DNA of 64,000 nucleotides from Gracilariopsis chorda (Eukaryota > Rhodophyta > Florideophyceae > Gracilariales > Gracilariaceae): positions 62,001 to 126,000 of the forward strand of contig NBIV01000154.1 of the NCBI GenBank assembly GCA_003194525.1. The letters run 5' to 3'. Below are positions 63,222 to 64,000 of this stretch, piece by piece (the first letter of the stretch is position 1; the number at the start of each line of letters is the position of its first letter). The notes below the pieces were generated by a model. The model made no database searches and had not been told where the DNA came from. It saw only the letters and a program-made list of their open reading frames with translations. The position numbers were made by a program, and so were the translations under genes.

Positions 63222-64000
63222 GCGAATTTGCGCAATGCCCGAAAAGGAAACCCCTAGTAAGGGGAAGAAAGTGAGTAGAAAGCGCCGTTCTCAGCAATGA
63301 TGGACGGCATGGCCCAGTAAAACAGTACAAGGGTAATTCGTGGTGCAGGAAATGATGACGACTTGAAATAATATGTTGAAAGGTTCTTGTCAATCTCTTT
63401 CTACTCGGTACGTCAACGGTCCCTTTCTCATCTTCTTAGTGCTGTTCGGCCTTTTGTCCCTTTCTTTGATGAGAATATGAAAGCGTTAATTCTTCGGGTA
63501 CTTGATAAATCCAACTGTGACCGTTTCTGAAAGATATTGAAGTAAACTCAAAGAGTGCGAGTGGGAACGGAGAACATGTTTAAACAGAGGTTGTTGGCCT
63601 TCTTGAAAAGAGAAAGCTTTTACAAAAAGCTCTCCTTCGGCTTAGTAATAGAGAGCTGTTGTCCACAATAAATAAGAAGAAGAACAGAGGGTAGTAAAGG
63701 TTAAGAATGGTAACCTTCTTTCCTGCGAAATCCTTACGTGCGCATATTTAATAACAGAAAGACTTGGGGTTTCTGGTTTGTTCTGGTATTGTGATGTAAT
63801 GTGCTGCAATCCTGGGTATGGTCAAAGCACGGGGGACGAAAGACTGATCTTTACTTTGGGAGAACTAGTTCGCTAAGGAGACCCAGTTGCTGAACAATTG
63901 GTGCCGAGGTGCTTGTACCCTTGTACGCGATTGCACCAATAGCGAAACTGATCATACCAGACCAATTCCACTTTCAATGTTTCATAGTATGAACCACTGA
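63222..64000. other. No gene recognised
   Basis: Upstream region of secreted-protein copy 2 and AT-rich spacer to the window edge; no frame with recognisable features. Confidence 0.45.

Overview
This is a nuclear window from a photosynthetic eukaryote, most likely a red alga (I lean towards a florideophyte such as Chondrus, not proven). The reasons are: mostly intronless genes in small clusters separated by long stretches of decayed transposons; one 100-bp GT-AG intron; a protein with a two-part plastid/thylakoid-lumen leader; and Ty3/gypsy and CACTA relics. There are no bacterial operons, tRNA or rRNA genes, and no CRISPR.

Layout. 1-31 kb is a repeat-rich, gene-poor desert. It holds a decayed chromodomain Ty3/gypsy element (+, 1-4068), a second gypsy fragment (-, 6.1-8.2 kb) and a CACTA/EnSpm transposase relic (-, 9.2-12.5 kb). 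These are followed by a graveyard of broken housekeeping genes: PLRG1/PRL1 splicing factor, FCF1/Utp24 rRNA nuclease and a biotin-pathway aminotransferase. A further gypsy-like zone (22-27 kb) carries a chromodomain on one strand and gag-like reading frames on the other. Foldback elements and an interrupted coiled-coil frame complete the desert.

32-56.8 kb is the gene-bearing part. It contains a secreted alpha/beta-hydrolase-like protein that has lost its catalytic serine, a membrane-anchored SAM methyltransferase (two exons), a Cu+ P1B-type ATPase with four CXXC metal-binding domains, and a small HMA-domain protein just upstream on the same strand. Further on are a 4CXXC_R1-type zinc finger protein, a Tat-type thylakoid-lumen protein (PsbQ-like), a C2H2 zinc finger protein, a NASP-like histone chaperone with a fresh internal duplication, and a small secreted Thr/Pro-rich protein. 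A Tc1/mariner relic lies at 51.5 kb. The interval 46.5-49 kb has extreme strand asymmetry, including a 45-base G run and a very GC-rich island.

56.9-64 kb holds two near-identical small secreted glycine/alanine-rich proteins in inverted orientation (58.3 and 63.0 kb), a hAT-like MITE beside a perfect 49-bp palindrome, and non-LTR retrotransposon scraps.

The clearest functional grouping is copper handling: the pump and the small HMA protein are adjacent and co-oriented. The zinc finger proteins, the NASP-like chaperone and the lumenal protein are unrelated neighbours in a gene island. Three small secreted-protein genes share a TATA box about 100-110 nt before the start codon and look like compact, strongly expressed genes.
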